From positions 1 to 41,447 of the forward strand of contig CAMBUL010000017.1 in the NCBI GenBank assembly GCA_945871065.1: a DNA stretch of 41,447 bases, in the 5' to 3' direction. This document shows positions 7,592-15,575 of this stretch, piece by piece. Both the position numbers and the translations under genes were made by a program. A model generated the notes under the pieces. The model was not told the origin of the DNA, ran no database searches, and saw only the letters and a list, made by a program, of their open reading frames with translations. The stretch comes from Chthoniobacter flavus (lineage in GTDB: Bacteria > Verrucomicrobiota > Verrucomicrobiia > Chthoniobacterales > JACTMZ01). Within the stretch, counting starts at the first letter, position 1; each line of letters opens with the position of its first letter.

Positions 7592-8056
7592 CTAATCCTG
7601 CGCGGGTTTTTCTCCAGCGGGTGCCGCCACCTCGCGGCAGATCCCGACCACGCCCAAGACCTTGCCGTCCTCGCCGACCCAAGGTGCCTTCAAGGTGTCG
7701 GCGTAAACTTTGCGGCCGTCGGGGTAGACCAGCCATTCTTGGAATTGCCGTGGCTTTCCGCCGTCAATCGTCTTCTGGTCATCGGCGCGGTAGGCCGTGG
7801 CGAGTGCGGCCGGGAAGATCTCGGCGTCCGTTTTTCCGACCAGCTCGGCGAATGGGCGCCCGATCAAGGCGGCCCAGGCCGTATTGCCGCCGCGGTACAC
7901 GCCGGCCATGTCTTTGTAGAAGATGACGTCCGGGAGAGAATTCATCGCGGTGGTGACGATTTCGAGTTGGTCCGCCGGGCTGTCGGCGGCCGGTGACTGG
8001 TGCGGGGTGGTGGCGAGTGCCGCGGCAACTGCTGCGGCGAGGAGGGTGTTTTTCAT
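7592..8056 (-). CDS. Exported single PAS-domain protein
   Basis: This 154-residue protein has an N-terminal signal peptide (MKNTLLAAAVAAALA, Ala-rich cleavage region near 20-25). A single PAS domain follows: helix L-E-I-V-T-T-A-M-N-S-L-P-D-V-I-F-Y, D-x-x-G-V-Y-R-G-G-N, and a G-K-T-D-A-E-I-F segment. A PAC-like end comes last (G-R-K-V-Y-A-D, then G-K-V-L-G-V-V-G-I). There is no transmembrane helix after the domain and no kinase or cyclase output. It should therefore be a free periplasmic ligand or redox sensor (inference). The start is chosen for the signal peptide. The STAS-kinase gene starts 30 bp downstream. PAS domains are mostly cytosolic, so an exported solitary one is unusual. Confidence 0.72.
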   Translation of the reverse strand: MKNTLLAAAVAAALATTPHQSPAADSPADQLEIVTTAMNSLPDVIFYKDMAGVYRGGNTAWAALIGRPFAELVGKTDAEIFPAALATAYRADDQKTIDGGKPRQFQEWLVYPDGRKVYADTLKAPWVGEDGKVLGVVGICREVAAPAGEKPAQD

Positions 8057-8130
8057 GGGTTTCTTTCCCGGGCGGGGTTGGGCGCCTTGGGGTCTCGGAG
8101 CATGTAACGGGAGGTTGTCGATGTCAGTCC

Positions 8131-8331
8131 TCAAAATTCCCGCAGAGGGCGGCCGGCATGCTGGACCGGCGCGGAGAAGCCGTTTTCGCGCAGGGCATAC
8201 CAGAGGATGGTGGCATTGATGCCCAAGATGGGGATGCCGAGCTGCGGCTCCAGTTTTTCGGTGACCGCGGTCATGCTCATGTTTGTGCCGCATTGCACGC
8301 CCGGAGAGCGTGCCGGTGATGGTTTGGCCCG
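8131..8331 (-). pseudogene. C-terminal remnant of an Asp/Glu-racemase-superfamily enzyme
   Basis: A frame open from 8331 to a TGA at 8131 encodes a stretch with V-Q-C-G-T-N (catalytic-Cys region), then E-P-Q-L-G-I-P-I-L-G-I-N-A and W-Y-A-L-R. This is the C-terminal end of maleate cis-trans isomerase, arylmalonate decarboxylase and Asp/Glu/hydantoin racemase-like enzymes. A stop precedes it and no N-terminal half with the first catalytic Cys is found nearby. It is therefore a stub, although a 49-residue product from the ATG at 8280 is formally possible. It occupies the 350-bp gap between the PAS gene and the 84-residue gene; nothing else is seen there. Confidence 0.6.
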
Positions 8332-8407
8332 TCATGTTCTTCACGGATTCAGTGGGACTTGCGGACATTTTATCCGACGCCACGCCACCGATCGTTCGGG
8401 GCGGCGT

Positions 8408-8662
8408 TCAGCGCCAGTAGTTGTTGGCCGCGGCGATGGTCGCGAATTCCTGCGCCACGGTTTGCCCAATAGCGATGAGCATGGCGGGATCTTCGGCGTA
8501 GATGGGACGCAATCTTTCGCGCACCGCGGCATCGGGCTGGGTGGCTTTGATGATGAGGCGCGCCATTTTTACGGCGAGTTGGCGGCCATCTTCTGGAGTT
8601 TTGGTCAACAGGGTGTTGCCAGGGACTAATTGGACGGGTTCGGGGGAGGTAGGAGCACTCAT
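8408..8662 (-). CDS. Hypothetical protein, 84 residues
   Basis: I do not recognise this small protein. It has a Pro/Ser-rich start (MSAPTSPEPVQ) and then an amphipathic, mostly helical body. Two hydrophobic patches (A-V-K-M-A-R-L-I-I-K and M-L-I-A-I-G-Q-T-V-A-Q-E-F) are seen, and it ends in N-N-Y-W-R. No signal peptide, membrane span or cysteine is evident, so it is probably cytosolic. It is divergent from leuA (121 bp between starts) and upstream of the racemase remnant. It might once have been cotranscribed with that enzyme. Reality is supported only by length and plausible composition. Confidence 0.45.
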   Translation of the reverse strand: MSAPTSPEPVQLVPGNTLLTKTPEDGRQLAVKMARLIIKATQPDAAVRERLRPIYAEDPAMLIAIGQTVAQEFATIAAANNYWR

Positions 8663-8783
8663 GTGTTTTGCGGTTTTAAGGGCCTGTCTTCTCGTTCCCC
8701 CGCGTGCCCGAGTCAATGGCATTCACCCGTTTTTGCGTGGCACTCGCCTAGTCTGGGTAGACCATGATAGATTTACTGCTTAA

Positions 8784-10328
8784 ATGTCCGACAAAATTAT
8801 CATTTTCGACACCACGCTGCGCGACGGGGAGCAATGCCCCGGCGCTTCGATGAATTTGCGTGAGAAAATGGAGGTCGCGCGCCAACTTGAGCGGCTCAAT
8901 GTCGATGTCATCGAGGCGGGGTTTCCGGTCACCAGCGAGGGCGACTTCGAGGCGGTGCAGCGCATCGCCACGGAAGTGAGGGGACCGATCATTGCGGGAC
9001 TGGCCCGCTGTGTGACCAAGGACATCGAAGCCGCCGCCGCGGCGGTCAAGCCGGCCGGGGAACGCGGACGCATCCATGTTTTTCTCGCCACTTCGAAAAT
9101 CCACCGTGAGCATAAATTGAGGAAGGCGCACGAGGAGATTTTGCGTCTCGCCGCCGAGGGGGTGAGGCTGGCCAAGTCGCACAACAAAGATGTCGAGTTC
9201 TCGCCCGAGGACGCCTCGCGCACCGAGCCGGAATTTCTCGCCCAGGTCGTCGAAACGGTCATTGCCGCGGGTGCGACCACAGTCAATATCCCGGACACCG
9301 TCGGCTTTGCCGTGCCAGAGCAATTCGGGGCGCTGATCAAATACCTGAAGGACAATGTGCGCAATATTGACGACGCCATCATCAGCGTGCACTGCCACAA
9401 CGACCTCGGTCTGGCCGTGGCCAACTCACTGGCCGCCGTGCAGAACGGGGCGCGTCAGATCGAGGGCACGATCAACGGGATCGGCGAGCGGGCCGGCAAT
9501 GTTGCGCTGGAGGAAGTGGTCATGGCCCTGAAAACCCGGGCCGATATTTTCGGTCAGTTGCGCACCGAGGTGCATACCCGGGAAATTTTGAAAACCTCGC
9601 GCATTGTCAGCCGGATGAGCGGGCTGCACGTCCAGCGCAGCAAGGCCATCGTGGGCGAGAACGCCTTCGCCCACAGCTCGGGGATCCACCAGGACGGCAT
9701 GCTCAAGATGCGCGAGACCTATGAGATCATGAATCCGGTCGAAGTGGGTTGGGGCGGCACCGAGTTGCCCCTGACCAAGCACAGCGGACGCCACGCCATG
9801 GCCGCGCGCCTCGAGCATCTCGGGTTCAAATTGAGCGATGCGGAAATCGGCGCGGTCTTTGTCCGCTTCAAGGAAATCGGGGACAAAAAGAAATTCGTCT
9901 ATGACGATGATTTGTCGGCCTTGGTCGATGATTCGATGATGCCGCAGGACGAGGGCTGGCAGCTGCAGAAATTGGATGTTTCAGTCGCCACCGGACAGCC
10001 GCCGCGGGCCAGCGTGGTGCTCAGCCGCGACAACGAAAGCAGCGAAGGCAATGCCGACGGCAACGGCGCCGTCGATGCAGCGATGCGCGCCATCGATGCG
10101 GTGGTTGGACGCTCGGGCAATCTTCTCGAATACAACGTGCAGGCCGTCACGCAGGGGCACGATGCCCTAGGTGAAGTGACGCTGAAGGTGGATTTCGGCG
10201 ACGGACGCTTGATTACGGGCAAAGGTGCGAGCACCGACGTGATCGAGGCCAGTGCGCGTGCGTATCTGAACGCAATCAACCGCACCTTCATCCGGCGCGA
10301 GTTGGGTGAGCCGGCGCAGGGAGTTTGA
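8784..10328 (+). CDS. leuA: 2-isopropylmalate synthase
   Basis: This 514-residue enzyme condenses acetyl-CoA with 2-oxoisovalerate, the first committed step of leucine synthesis. It begins with the DRE-TIM metallolyase signature (F-D-T-T-L-R-D-G-E-Q, residues 8-17). The metal-binding H-C-H-N-D-L-G and the G-T-I-N-G-I-G-E-R-A-G-N segment follow near 205-240, and H-S-S-G-I-H-Q-D-G in the linker. The C-terminal ~120 residues form the regulatory LeuA dimer domain that binds leucine, so the full feedback-regulated form is present. No leucine attenuator peptide was seen in the 121-bp leader. It is monocistronic here; the other leu genes are not in the window. A 7-bp GGGTTGA-like tandem repeat follows at about 10329-10355. 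Confidence 0.93.
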   Translation: MSDKIIIFDTTLRDGEQCPGASMNLREKMEVARQLERLNVDVIEAGFPVTSEGDFEAVQRIATEVRGPIIAGLARCVTKDIEAAAAAVKPAGERGRIHVFLATSKIHREHKLRKAHEEILRLAAEGVRLAKSHNKDVEFSPEDASRTEPEFLAQVVETVIAAGATTVNIPDTVGFAVPEQFGALIKYLKDNVRNIDDAIISVHCHNDLGLAVANSLAAVQNGARQIEGTINGIGERAGNVALEEVVMALKTRADIFGQLRTEVHTREILKTSRIVSRMSGLHVQRSKAIVGENAFAHSSGIHQDGMLKMRETYEIMNPVEVGWGGTELPLTKHSGRHAMAARLEHLGFKLSDAEIGAVFVRFKEIGDKKKFVYDDDLSALVDDSMMPQDEGWQLQKLDVSVATGQPPRASVVLSRDNESSEGNADGNGAVDAAMRAIDAVVGRSGNLLEYNVQAVTQGHDALGEVTLKVDFGDGRLITGKGASTDVIEASARAYLNAINRTFIRRELGEPAQGV

Positions 10329-10391
10329 GGGGAGTTGAGGGTTGAGGGTTGATCGAGTTGAACCTTTGGCGGTGGTCCCTCGATGGAGTTG

Positions 10392-10763
10392 TCAGGCCAG
10401 CTTGAGCCCGTGCGCGAGGAAAAGTTGGAAGTCTTCGCGATTGCCGGTGGCCAAGGGGGCTCCGGCCACGATGGAAGTGGCGGCGATCATGGCGTCCACG
10501 CGCAGATGGCGCTTGCGGCCAGTCGCGTTGAAGAGGTGCGCTGCTTCGCGCGCTTGTTCCTCGGCAAAGGGGATCACCTCGACGAGAAAAGCGCGCACGA
10601 TTTCCTCCTGCTCCGCCGTGACCGGGCCGCAAAGGAATTCATACCACGCCGTCACCGGTGCGAGGAGGCGCTCGCCGTGCCGATACCACGCGGTGATGCG
10701 TTCGGCTTCCTCCGAGCCGGCTTCGAGGCAGCGGATGAGGTAGTTGGTGTCGAGACAGATCAC
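10392..10763 (-). CDS. vapC: VapC-type PIN-domain toxin (module 1)
   Basis: The 123-residue PIN domain has L-D-T-N near the N-terminus (Asp5), a middle Glu in the Y-E-F segment, and R-V-D-A-M-I-A-A (third acidic residue) followed by A-T-G-N-R-E-D-F. These are the acidic residues that bind Mg2+/Mn2+ in VapC RNases. Such toxins cleave tRNA or rRNA and are neutralised by a cognate antitoxin. The start is a GTG at 10763 whose last two bases begin the TGA of the upstream antitoxin gene (GTGA overlap). This coupling is typical of toxin-antitoxin pairs. It is convergent with leuA. Confidence 0.85.
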   Translation of the reverse strand: MICLDTNYLIRCLEAGSEEAERITAWYRHGERLLAPVTAWYEFLCGPVTAEQEEIVRAFLVEVIPFAEEQAREAAHLFNATGRKRHLRVDAMIAATSIVAGAPLATGNREDFQLFLAHGLKLA

Positions 10764-11023
10764 GAGGAGGCGCGCCAGTTTTGGCGATCCTCGTAGGTCT
10801 CGGCCATCCAGCGATCGGCCTGCGCCTTGCCGATTCCGCCGCCCTTGGCGTGCAGTTCGCGCAGCAGGGACACCGGATCGCGCTTCGCCGACTGCACCGT
10901 CTGCTCGGAGCGCTCGACGGAACGCCGGACGACCTCGGCTTGGGACACATTCCAGAGCTTGGCCAAGTGCCTGAGACGACGGGCCGTGGCTGCATCCAAG
11001 GCGAAGGTGGTGCGATGAGTCAT
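10760..11023 (-). CDS. Ribbon-helix-helix antitoxin of module 1
   Basis: In this 87-residue protein, an N-terminal strand (T-T-F-A-L-D) and two helices (T-A-R-R-L-R-H-L-A and S-Q-A-E-V-V-R-R-S-V) fit an RHH/CopG-like DNA-binding fold. A longer, charged toxin-binding tail follows and ends W-M-A-E-T-Y-E-D-R. It should bind the PIN toxin and repress its own promoter. The ATG at 11023 is chosen for its fit to the RHH start; an ATG 9 bp upstream is possible. Direct repeats CATACCAT lie just upstream and may be its operator. The stop overlaps the toxin GTG. Confidence 0.8.
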   Translation of the reverse strand: MTHRTTFALDAATARRLRHLAKLWNVSQAEVVRRSVERSEQTVQSAKRDPVSLLRELHAKGGGIGKAQADRWMAETYEDRQNWRASS

Positions 11024-11029
11024 GGTTGG

Positions 11030-11050
11030 CATACCATTACTACATACCAT
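11030..11050 (-). promoter_or_regulatory. Direct-repeat candidate operator of toxin-antitoxin module 1
   Basis: CATACCAT occurs at 11030-11037 and again at 11043-11050, 13 bp apart, just before the antitoxin start. Paired direct repeats near the promoter are usual operators for ribbon-helix-helix antitoxins. Function is inferred from place and symmetry only. Confidence 0.4.
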
Positions 11051-11300
11051 CGCATTGCCTCTTTCGCAAGATTGCGAGGATGGTGGTCAATTACTGTCTG
11101 GAGGGGATGGTTAGCCTAGTAGGAGAAGAGTTTTCAGTGTTCGGTGTTCGGTTTTCGTCTCGCAAGTCCGGTTGCCGCTCCCATCCCCGAACCGGGCACC
11201 TGGGCTGCGATGGCCATTTTTGCGGGGGGGGTGCGGCTTACGCGGGCTGGCGCCGGCGGGGGCGTGCTTGAGTAAGCGGACTGCCTCGGCGCCGGATCGC

Positions 11301-11699
11301 TCAGTAACTTTCCAACCGGATTCCTTCGATGCGGGCAAATTGCGCGGTGTTGCGCGTGACCAGGGGAAGGCCGAATTGCAGCGCGGTGGCTGCGATCCAC
11401 AAGTCGTGGGGCCCAGGCAAGGAGTTGGTGGCGCGCAAACGGGCGAACTGCGAGGCGTAGATGTCGAGCGTTGTGTTGTCCGGCCAGATCGCGGGAAAGC
11501 GGTCGAGGAAGGCGCGCACCGCGCCGGGTTGATGGCCGGCCACCGCCGCACCGCGGAGGAATTCACCTTTGACGATCCAGGGCAGACCGACGGCGAGGTC
11601 CGCATTGTCGCGCAACCATTGAGCCGCCGGAGAATTCCGGCCTTCGCGCCAACGCGAAATCAGGAAGTTGGTGTCGAGGAGGCGGTCGACCGCGATCAT
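11301..11699 (-). CDS. vapC: VapC-type PIN-domain toxin (module 2)
   Basis: The 132-residue PIN protein has L-L-D-T-N-F-L-I at 7-14, a mid-protein K-G-E-F with Glu, and P-H-D-L-W-I-A-A-T-A near 99-108. A final T-R-N-T-A-Q-F-A-R segment completes the VapC/FitB-like pattern. It is a predicted Mg2+-dependent RNase. It differs clearly from the module 1 toxin, so this is not a tandem duplication. The ATG at 11699 overlaps the antitoxin stop by 4 bp (ATGA). The 277-bp space between module 2 and module 1 has only G-rich, low-information sequence. Confidence 0.84.
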   Translation of the reverse strand: MIAVDRLLDTNFLISRWREGRNSPAAQWLRDNADLAVGLPWIVKGEFLRGAAVAGHQPGAVRAFLDRFPAIWPDNTTLDIYASQFARLRATNSLPGPHDLWIAATALQFGLPLVTRNTAQFARIEGIRLESY

Positions 11700-11959
11700 G
11701 GGGCGCCTTCGTTGACCGAGGGTGTGGCCCACGGATCGGGACAGCTTCGCCAGTCATTGGCCCATCCGGCTTCCGCTTCGATGACCTCCGCTTGGCGGCC
11801 GGTCAATTTGGGTAGCTGATCAAAAGCCTCGTCCATGTCCTCCGCCGTGCCCCTCTTCGGCACGGCCTTCAACACCACCTTGGAGAAGGACTCCGAGGAA
11901 TCCGTTTTCCAGGATTTCAGCCGCTGATAGGCCTCCTCCGACAGAGTAATCGTCTTCAT
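11696..11959 (-). CDS. vapB: VapB-type antitoxin of module 2 (COG1753-like)
   Basis: This 87-residue protein starts M-K-T-I-T-L-S-E-E-A-Y-Q-R-L-K-S-W-K, the characteristic opening of the COG1753/DUF217 VapB-like antitoxins (a beta strand, then helix). S-E-S-F-S-K-V-V follows, where the second DNA-binding helix lies. The acidic C-terminal half would wrap the toxin. It probably autoregulates. An inverted repeat, TTCATGCA with TGCATGAA, covers the start region and may be the operator. It is cotranscribed with the PIN gene through a 4-bp overlap and lies 44 bp from the end of the methyltransferase gene. Confidence 0.78.
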   Translation of the reverse strand: MKTITLSEEAYQRLKSWKTDSSESFSKVVLKAVPKRGTAEDMDEAFDQLPKLTGRQAEVIEAEAGWANDWRSCPDPWATPSVNEGAP

Positions 11960-11985
11960 GCATGCATGATACACGAGTGCATGAA
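11955..11985 (-). promoter_or_regulatory. Inverted-repeat candidate operator of toxin-antitoxin module 2
   Basis: TTCATGCA (11955-11962) and TGCATGAA (11978-11985) form an 8-bp perfect inverted repeat spanning the antitoxin start and its immediate upstream DNA, next to a CATGCATGCATG run. This position suits antitoxin autorepression, but there is no proof from sequence alone. Confidence 0.4.
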
Positions 11986-12003
11986 CCAGATCAAGTTGTC
12001 TGC

Positions 12004-12969
12004 TCAACCTTTGGCCAAAGCCAGGCAATGGAACGCCTCTGCTCCGGGTGCGTTCGGAGCGATGGCGGCGAGCGATTTGATTCCGTCAGCTTCCCATCCA
12101 AACTCCCGCGCCCAAATCGCCAGATCGTCGAAATTCACATCGGAGGTGATGTCTTGGCGTCCGGACATTTCGTAGACCGCGTCGCCGGCCAGGCGTTGTT
12201 GGCCGCGGTAAGCGCGCAGAGTTCCGGCCGGGCGGCGCTGGTAGATCTGATCAGCGCTGCCGCCGTAGTCCACGACCAGCATTGCTCCCTGCTTCCATGA
12301 CCCCGCCATGTCGCGCATCCAATTGCGGACCGACTCGAAGGCTTCCACTCTTTGGCCCGTGGTCCATTCGCGCGCAAAAACGGTTGAAGCGGGCAGGGGA
12401 CGCGTGGGCGGGAGAAAAACTTCCTGCAGTTTTCCCTCGATCACTTTGAGATACAGTTCGGTCCATCCGTCGTTTTCTTTGCGGAACACGCGGCAGGGAA
12501 AAGCATCGAAAAACTCGTTGTGATAAACCAGCGCGCGGCCTTCGCCCGCGGCCAGCGCCTCTTCGATCGTCGAATGCCATGTGCCGCGCCCGCGTTTCTG
12601 CTGCTCTGCGCGCAATGGCTCGGACGTCTCCACCAAATGCAGATCGACCTTCCGCTTCCCGAACCATCCGAAGCTTTTCATCACCGCTGAAGCCAAGGCG
12701 CCGGAACCCGGACCGCATTCGATCACGTTGAACCGCTTCCAACCCCGCTGCTCGGCTTTCCCTTGCAGCCACTGTCCAATCGCCTCGCCCAGCGCCGGGG
12801 TCAGTTGCGGAACCGTGGTGAAATCCCCGCGGCTGCCGATGCCGCGGATATTCCGCGCGTAATAACCGTCCTGCGGATGGTGCAGGGCGATTCCCATGAA
12901 GGTGTCGAACGGAATCGTCCCGCCGTTTTCATCGAGCGCAGATTGCAAAGCTTGGCGGACGGTGGACAT
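12004..12969 (-). CDS. MidA-family class I SAM-dependent methyltransferase (COG1565)
   Basis: The 321-residue protein shows the COG1565/NDUFAF7 layout: an N-terminal F-M-x-x-A-L-H-H-P-x-x-G-Y-Y and a D-F-T-T-V-P-Q-L-T-P segment. The SAM-binding E-C-G-P-G-S-G comes next, then Y-H-N-E-F-F-D-A-F-P and V-V-D-Y-G-G. The eukaryotic homologue methylates an arginine of a complex I subunit. Bacterial targets are unproven, so I give no symbol. The ATG at 12969 is the only start that matches the family N-terminus; the frame continues open upstream across hrpB but that is antisense noise. It is divergent from hrpB with 18 bp between start codons. Confidence 0.85.
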   Translation of the reverse strand: MSTVRQALQSALDENGGTIPFDTFMGIALHHPQDGYYARNIRGIGSRGDFTTVPQLTPALGEAIGQWLQGKAEQRGWKRFNVIECGPGSGALASAVMKSFGWFGKRKVDLHLVETSEPLRAEQQKRGRGTWHSTIEEALAAGEGRALVYHNEFFDAFPCRVFRKENDGWTELYLKVIEGKLQEVFLPPTRPLPASTVFAREWTTGQRVEAFESVRNWMRDMAGSWKQGAMLVVDYGGSADQIYQRRPAGTLRAYRGQQRLAGDAVYEMSGRQDITSDVNFDDLAIWAREFGWEADGIKSLAAIAPNAPGAEAFHCLALAKG

Positions 12970-12987
12970 CACAGGCAGATTATCGCG

Positions 12988-15513
12988 GTGGATCCGCGGC
13001 AACTGCCCATTTACGAGATTGAGGACCGCGTCGTCGAGGCGGCGAAGGCCCAGTCGCGTCTGATTCTGCGCGCCCCGACCGGCTCGGGCAAATCGACGCA
13101 GGTGCCGCAGATGCTCCTCGACCGGGTGGTGCCGGACGTCGGACAAATCGTTGTCCTGCAACCGCGACGCATGGCGGCACGCATGCTCGCTTCGCGGGTT
13201 GCGCAGGAACGCGGGGAGGCGCTTGGTCAAACGGTCGGTTACCAGGTGCGGATGGAGGGCAAAAGCTCCGCGCACACGCGCATCCTTTACATTACGGAAG
13301 GCATTCTGCTCCGTCGCATGATCGGCGACCCGGAGTTGCGCGGGGTAGCGGCCGTGGTCTTCGACGAATTCCACGAGCGGCACCTTTACGGCGACATCAC
13401 CCTGGCGCGGGCGCTCGACTTGCAGGAGACCTCGCGTCCGGATCTGAAGCTTGTCGTCATGTCGGCCACGCTGGAGGTCGGCGAGTTGGAAAAATACCTC
13501 TCGCCCTGCGAGGTGCTCGAATCGGCTGGGCGGACGTTTCCGGTGGAGATCCGTCATGCGGAACGCTCGCCTGGCGACACGCCGCCGTGGGAGTTGGCCG
13601 CGGAGGCATTGACCGTGCACGCGCCCGAGGCGGGCCACGCGTTGGTCTTCATGCCGGGTGCCTACGAAATCCAGCGGACGATCAGTGAAATCCGCGCCAC
13701 CTCCGCGCTGCGTGACTTTGCCGTTTTCGCTTTGCACGGCGAAATGCCGCCCCGCGAGCAGGATGAGGCGGTTGCGCCGGGCGGCGGACGCAAGATCATC
13801 GTCTCGACCAATGTGGCCGAGACATCGCTGACCATCGAGGGCGTGACGCTGGTGGTCGACAGCGGCTTGGCCCGCATGGCGTGTCATGATGCACGGCGCG
13901 GGATCAATACCTTGCTGGTGGAAAAAATTAGCCGCGCGTCAGCCGACCAGCGCGCCGGGCGGGCGGGGCGCACCGCGCCGGGTTGTTGTGTGCGGCTCTG
14001 GATGACCAAGGACCATGAACAACGGGCGGAGAGCGAGTTGCCCGAAGTGAAGCGGCTGGATTTGGCCGAGGTGGTGCTTTCGCTCAAAGCCGCGGGGGTC
14101 GGGGATTTGACCCGATTCCGCTGGCTCGAACCGCCCGAACCGCGGGCTTTGGCGCGGGCCGTGGAATTGTTGGGCGATCTCGGGGCGCTCGACCACGGAG
14201 GACACATCACGGACCTCGGACGTCGCATGCTCGCCTTCCCGGTGCATCCGCGTTACGCGCGTCTGCTTCTCGAGGCGGAGAGGCTTGGTTGTGTCAAAGC
14301 CGCCTGTTGGTTGGCCTCCCTCACGCAAGGACGCGGGTTGCTGGTCAAAAGCACTTCGCGCGAGATGGACAAGCGTCGTGACGAAATGCTCCGGGACGGG
14401 GCGGATTCCGATGTTTTGGTGCAACTGCGTGCCTTTTCGGTCGCCCGCAAGTCCGGCTTTGATCCGGCGCGGGGCCGCTCGCTCGGCATCCACATGCAGT
14501 CGGCGCGGCAGGCCGCGCAGCTGGCCGAGAAATTCGAGGATATCGCGCACGGCGAGGGGCTCAATCTGACCGACGAGCCGCCGCCGGAGCATTCGATGGA
14601 AAAATGCATGCTCGCCGCCTTTCCCGACCATCTGGCCAAGCGTCTGGATCGGGGGACCCTGCGCTGTGATCTGGTCCACGCGCGGCGCGGGACGCTGGCG
14701 CGCGAGAGCGTGGTGACCGACGAACTTTTTGTCGCCGGCGAAATCACGGAGATCGGCGGACGCGAGGGCGACGTGCAGACCTTGCTCACCCTGGCTTCGC
14801 CGGTGCGCGAGGAATGGCTGCAGGAAATGTTTCCGGAGGAATTTTCGGACGAGGTCGCGACGATGTTTGATCCGATCACCCGCGGGGTGACCGCGCGCCG
14901 GGTCACGCGTTTCCGCGATCTCGTATTGCGCTCCGGTCCGGGCGGCGAGCCTGACCCGATCTCGGCGGCGAAGATCTTTGCCGACAAGGTGGTCGCGGGA
15001 GATTTGTCGCTCCCGCTCTGGAATGACTCAATCGAGCAATGGATCGCGCGGTTGAACTGCCTCGCGGAGTGGAGGCCGGAATTGGAATTGCCGCGGATCG
15101 GGGAGGAGGAAAGACGTTTTCTCTTCGAGCAGTTGGCGCAGCGTGTGACCAACTACCGGGCGCTGAAGGACAAAGATCCTTGGCCGGTGCTGCGTGGATG
15201 GCTCTCCGCCGGGCAACTCGCCGCACTCGACGCCTACGCCCCGGACAAAATCAAACTGCCCGGAGGCCGCCATGCGCGTCTGGTCTATGCGGCGGGTCAG
15301 GCGCCGGTCATGGCTGCGCGCGTGCAGGATCTTTACGGGGTGGAAGCCCCGCTCACGGTGGCGGGCGGAGGTCAACGGGTGCGGGTGGAAATTCTCGCCC
15401 CGAACCAACGTCCGATCCAAGTGACCGACGACCTGGGCAGCTTTTGGAAAAACACCTACCCGCAAATCCGTCCGGAATACGCACGGCGGTATCCGAAGCA
15501 CGAGTGGCGGTAG
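12988..15513 (+). CDS. hrpB: ATP-dependent helicase HrpB (DEAH-box family)
   Basis: At 841 residues this is the usual HrpB length. Motif I P-T-G-S-G-K-S-T is at 30-37, the DEAH-type box appears as D-E-F-H near 126, and S-A-T-L follows. Then come N-V-A-E-T-S-L-T-I-E-G-V and the motif VI Q-R-A-G-R-A-G-R-T. The HA2/winged-helix domain and the HrpB-specific C-terminal region fill the rest. It is a predicted cytoplasmic RNA helicase of unclear physiological substrate. The start is a GTG at 12988 (protein MDPRQLP), which agrees with family starts. A longer reading would run through the methyltransferase start. The divergent spacing of 18 bp means its promoter must lie inside the methyltransferase gene. 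Confidence 0.9.
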   Translation: MDPRQLPIYEIEDRVVEAAKAQSRLILRAPTGSGKSTQVPQMLLDRVVPDVGQIVVLQPRRMAARMLASRVAQERGEALGQTVGYQVRMEGKSSAHTRILYITEGILLRRMIGDPELRGVAAVVFDEFHERHLYGDITLARALDLQETSRPDLKLVVMSATLEVGELEKYLSPCEVLESAGRTFPVEIRHAERSPGDTPPWELAAEALTVHAPEAGHALVFMPGAYEIQRTISEIRATSALRDFAVFALHGEMPPREQDEAVAPGGGRKIIVSTNVAETSLTIEGVTLVVDSGLARMACHDARRGINTLLVEKISRASADQRAGRAGRTAPGCCVRLWMTKDHEQRAESELPEVKRLDLAEVVLSLKAAGVGDLTRFRWLEPPEPRALARAVELLGDLGALDHGGHITDLGRRMLAFPVHPRYARLLLEAERLGCVKAACWLASLTQGRGLLVKSTSREMDKRRDEMLRDGADSDVLVQLRAFSVARKSGFDPARGRSLGIHMQSARQAAQLAEKFEDIAHGEGLNLTDEPPPEHSMEKCMLAAFPDHLAKRLDRGTLRCDLVHARRGTLARESVVTDELFVAGEITEIGGREGDVQTLLTLASPVREEWLQEMFPEEFSDEVATMFDPITRGVTARRVTRFRDLVLRSGPGGEPDPISAAKIFADKVVAGDLSLPLWNDSIEQWIARLNCLAEWRPELELPRIGEEERRFLFEQLAQRVTNYRALKDKDPWPVLRGWLSAGQLAALDAYAPDKIKLPGGRHARLVYAAGQAPVMAARVQDLYGVEAPLTVAGGGQRVRVEILAPNQRPIQVTDDLGSFWKNTYPQIRPEYARRYPKHEWR

Positions 15514-15575
15514 GTCTTCTCCGGAGGGGAAACTACTCGCACGCCAAGCGGGCGGGTGGCAGATTGTATCGGAGC

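Noticed and set aside
10324-10360. GGGTTGA tandem copies as a possible CRISPR or satellite
   Set aside because: Only two to three imperfect 7-bp copies without spacers; a minor low-complexity tract.
12970-13887. N-terminal extension of the methyltransferase frame by 306 codons
   Set aside because: The extension is antisense to hrpB and reads as Arg/His/Asp-rich noise; the family N-terminus starts at 12969.
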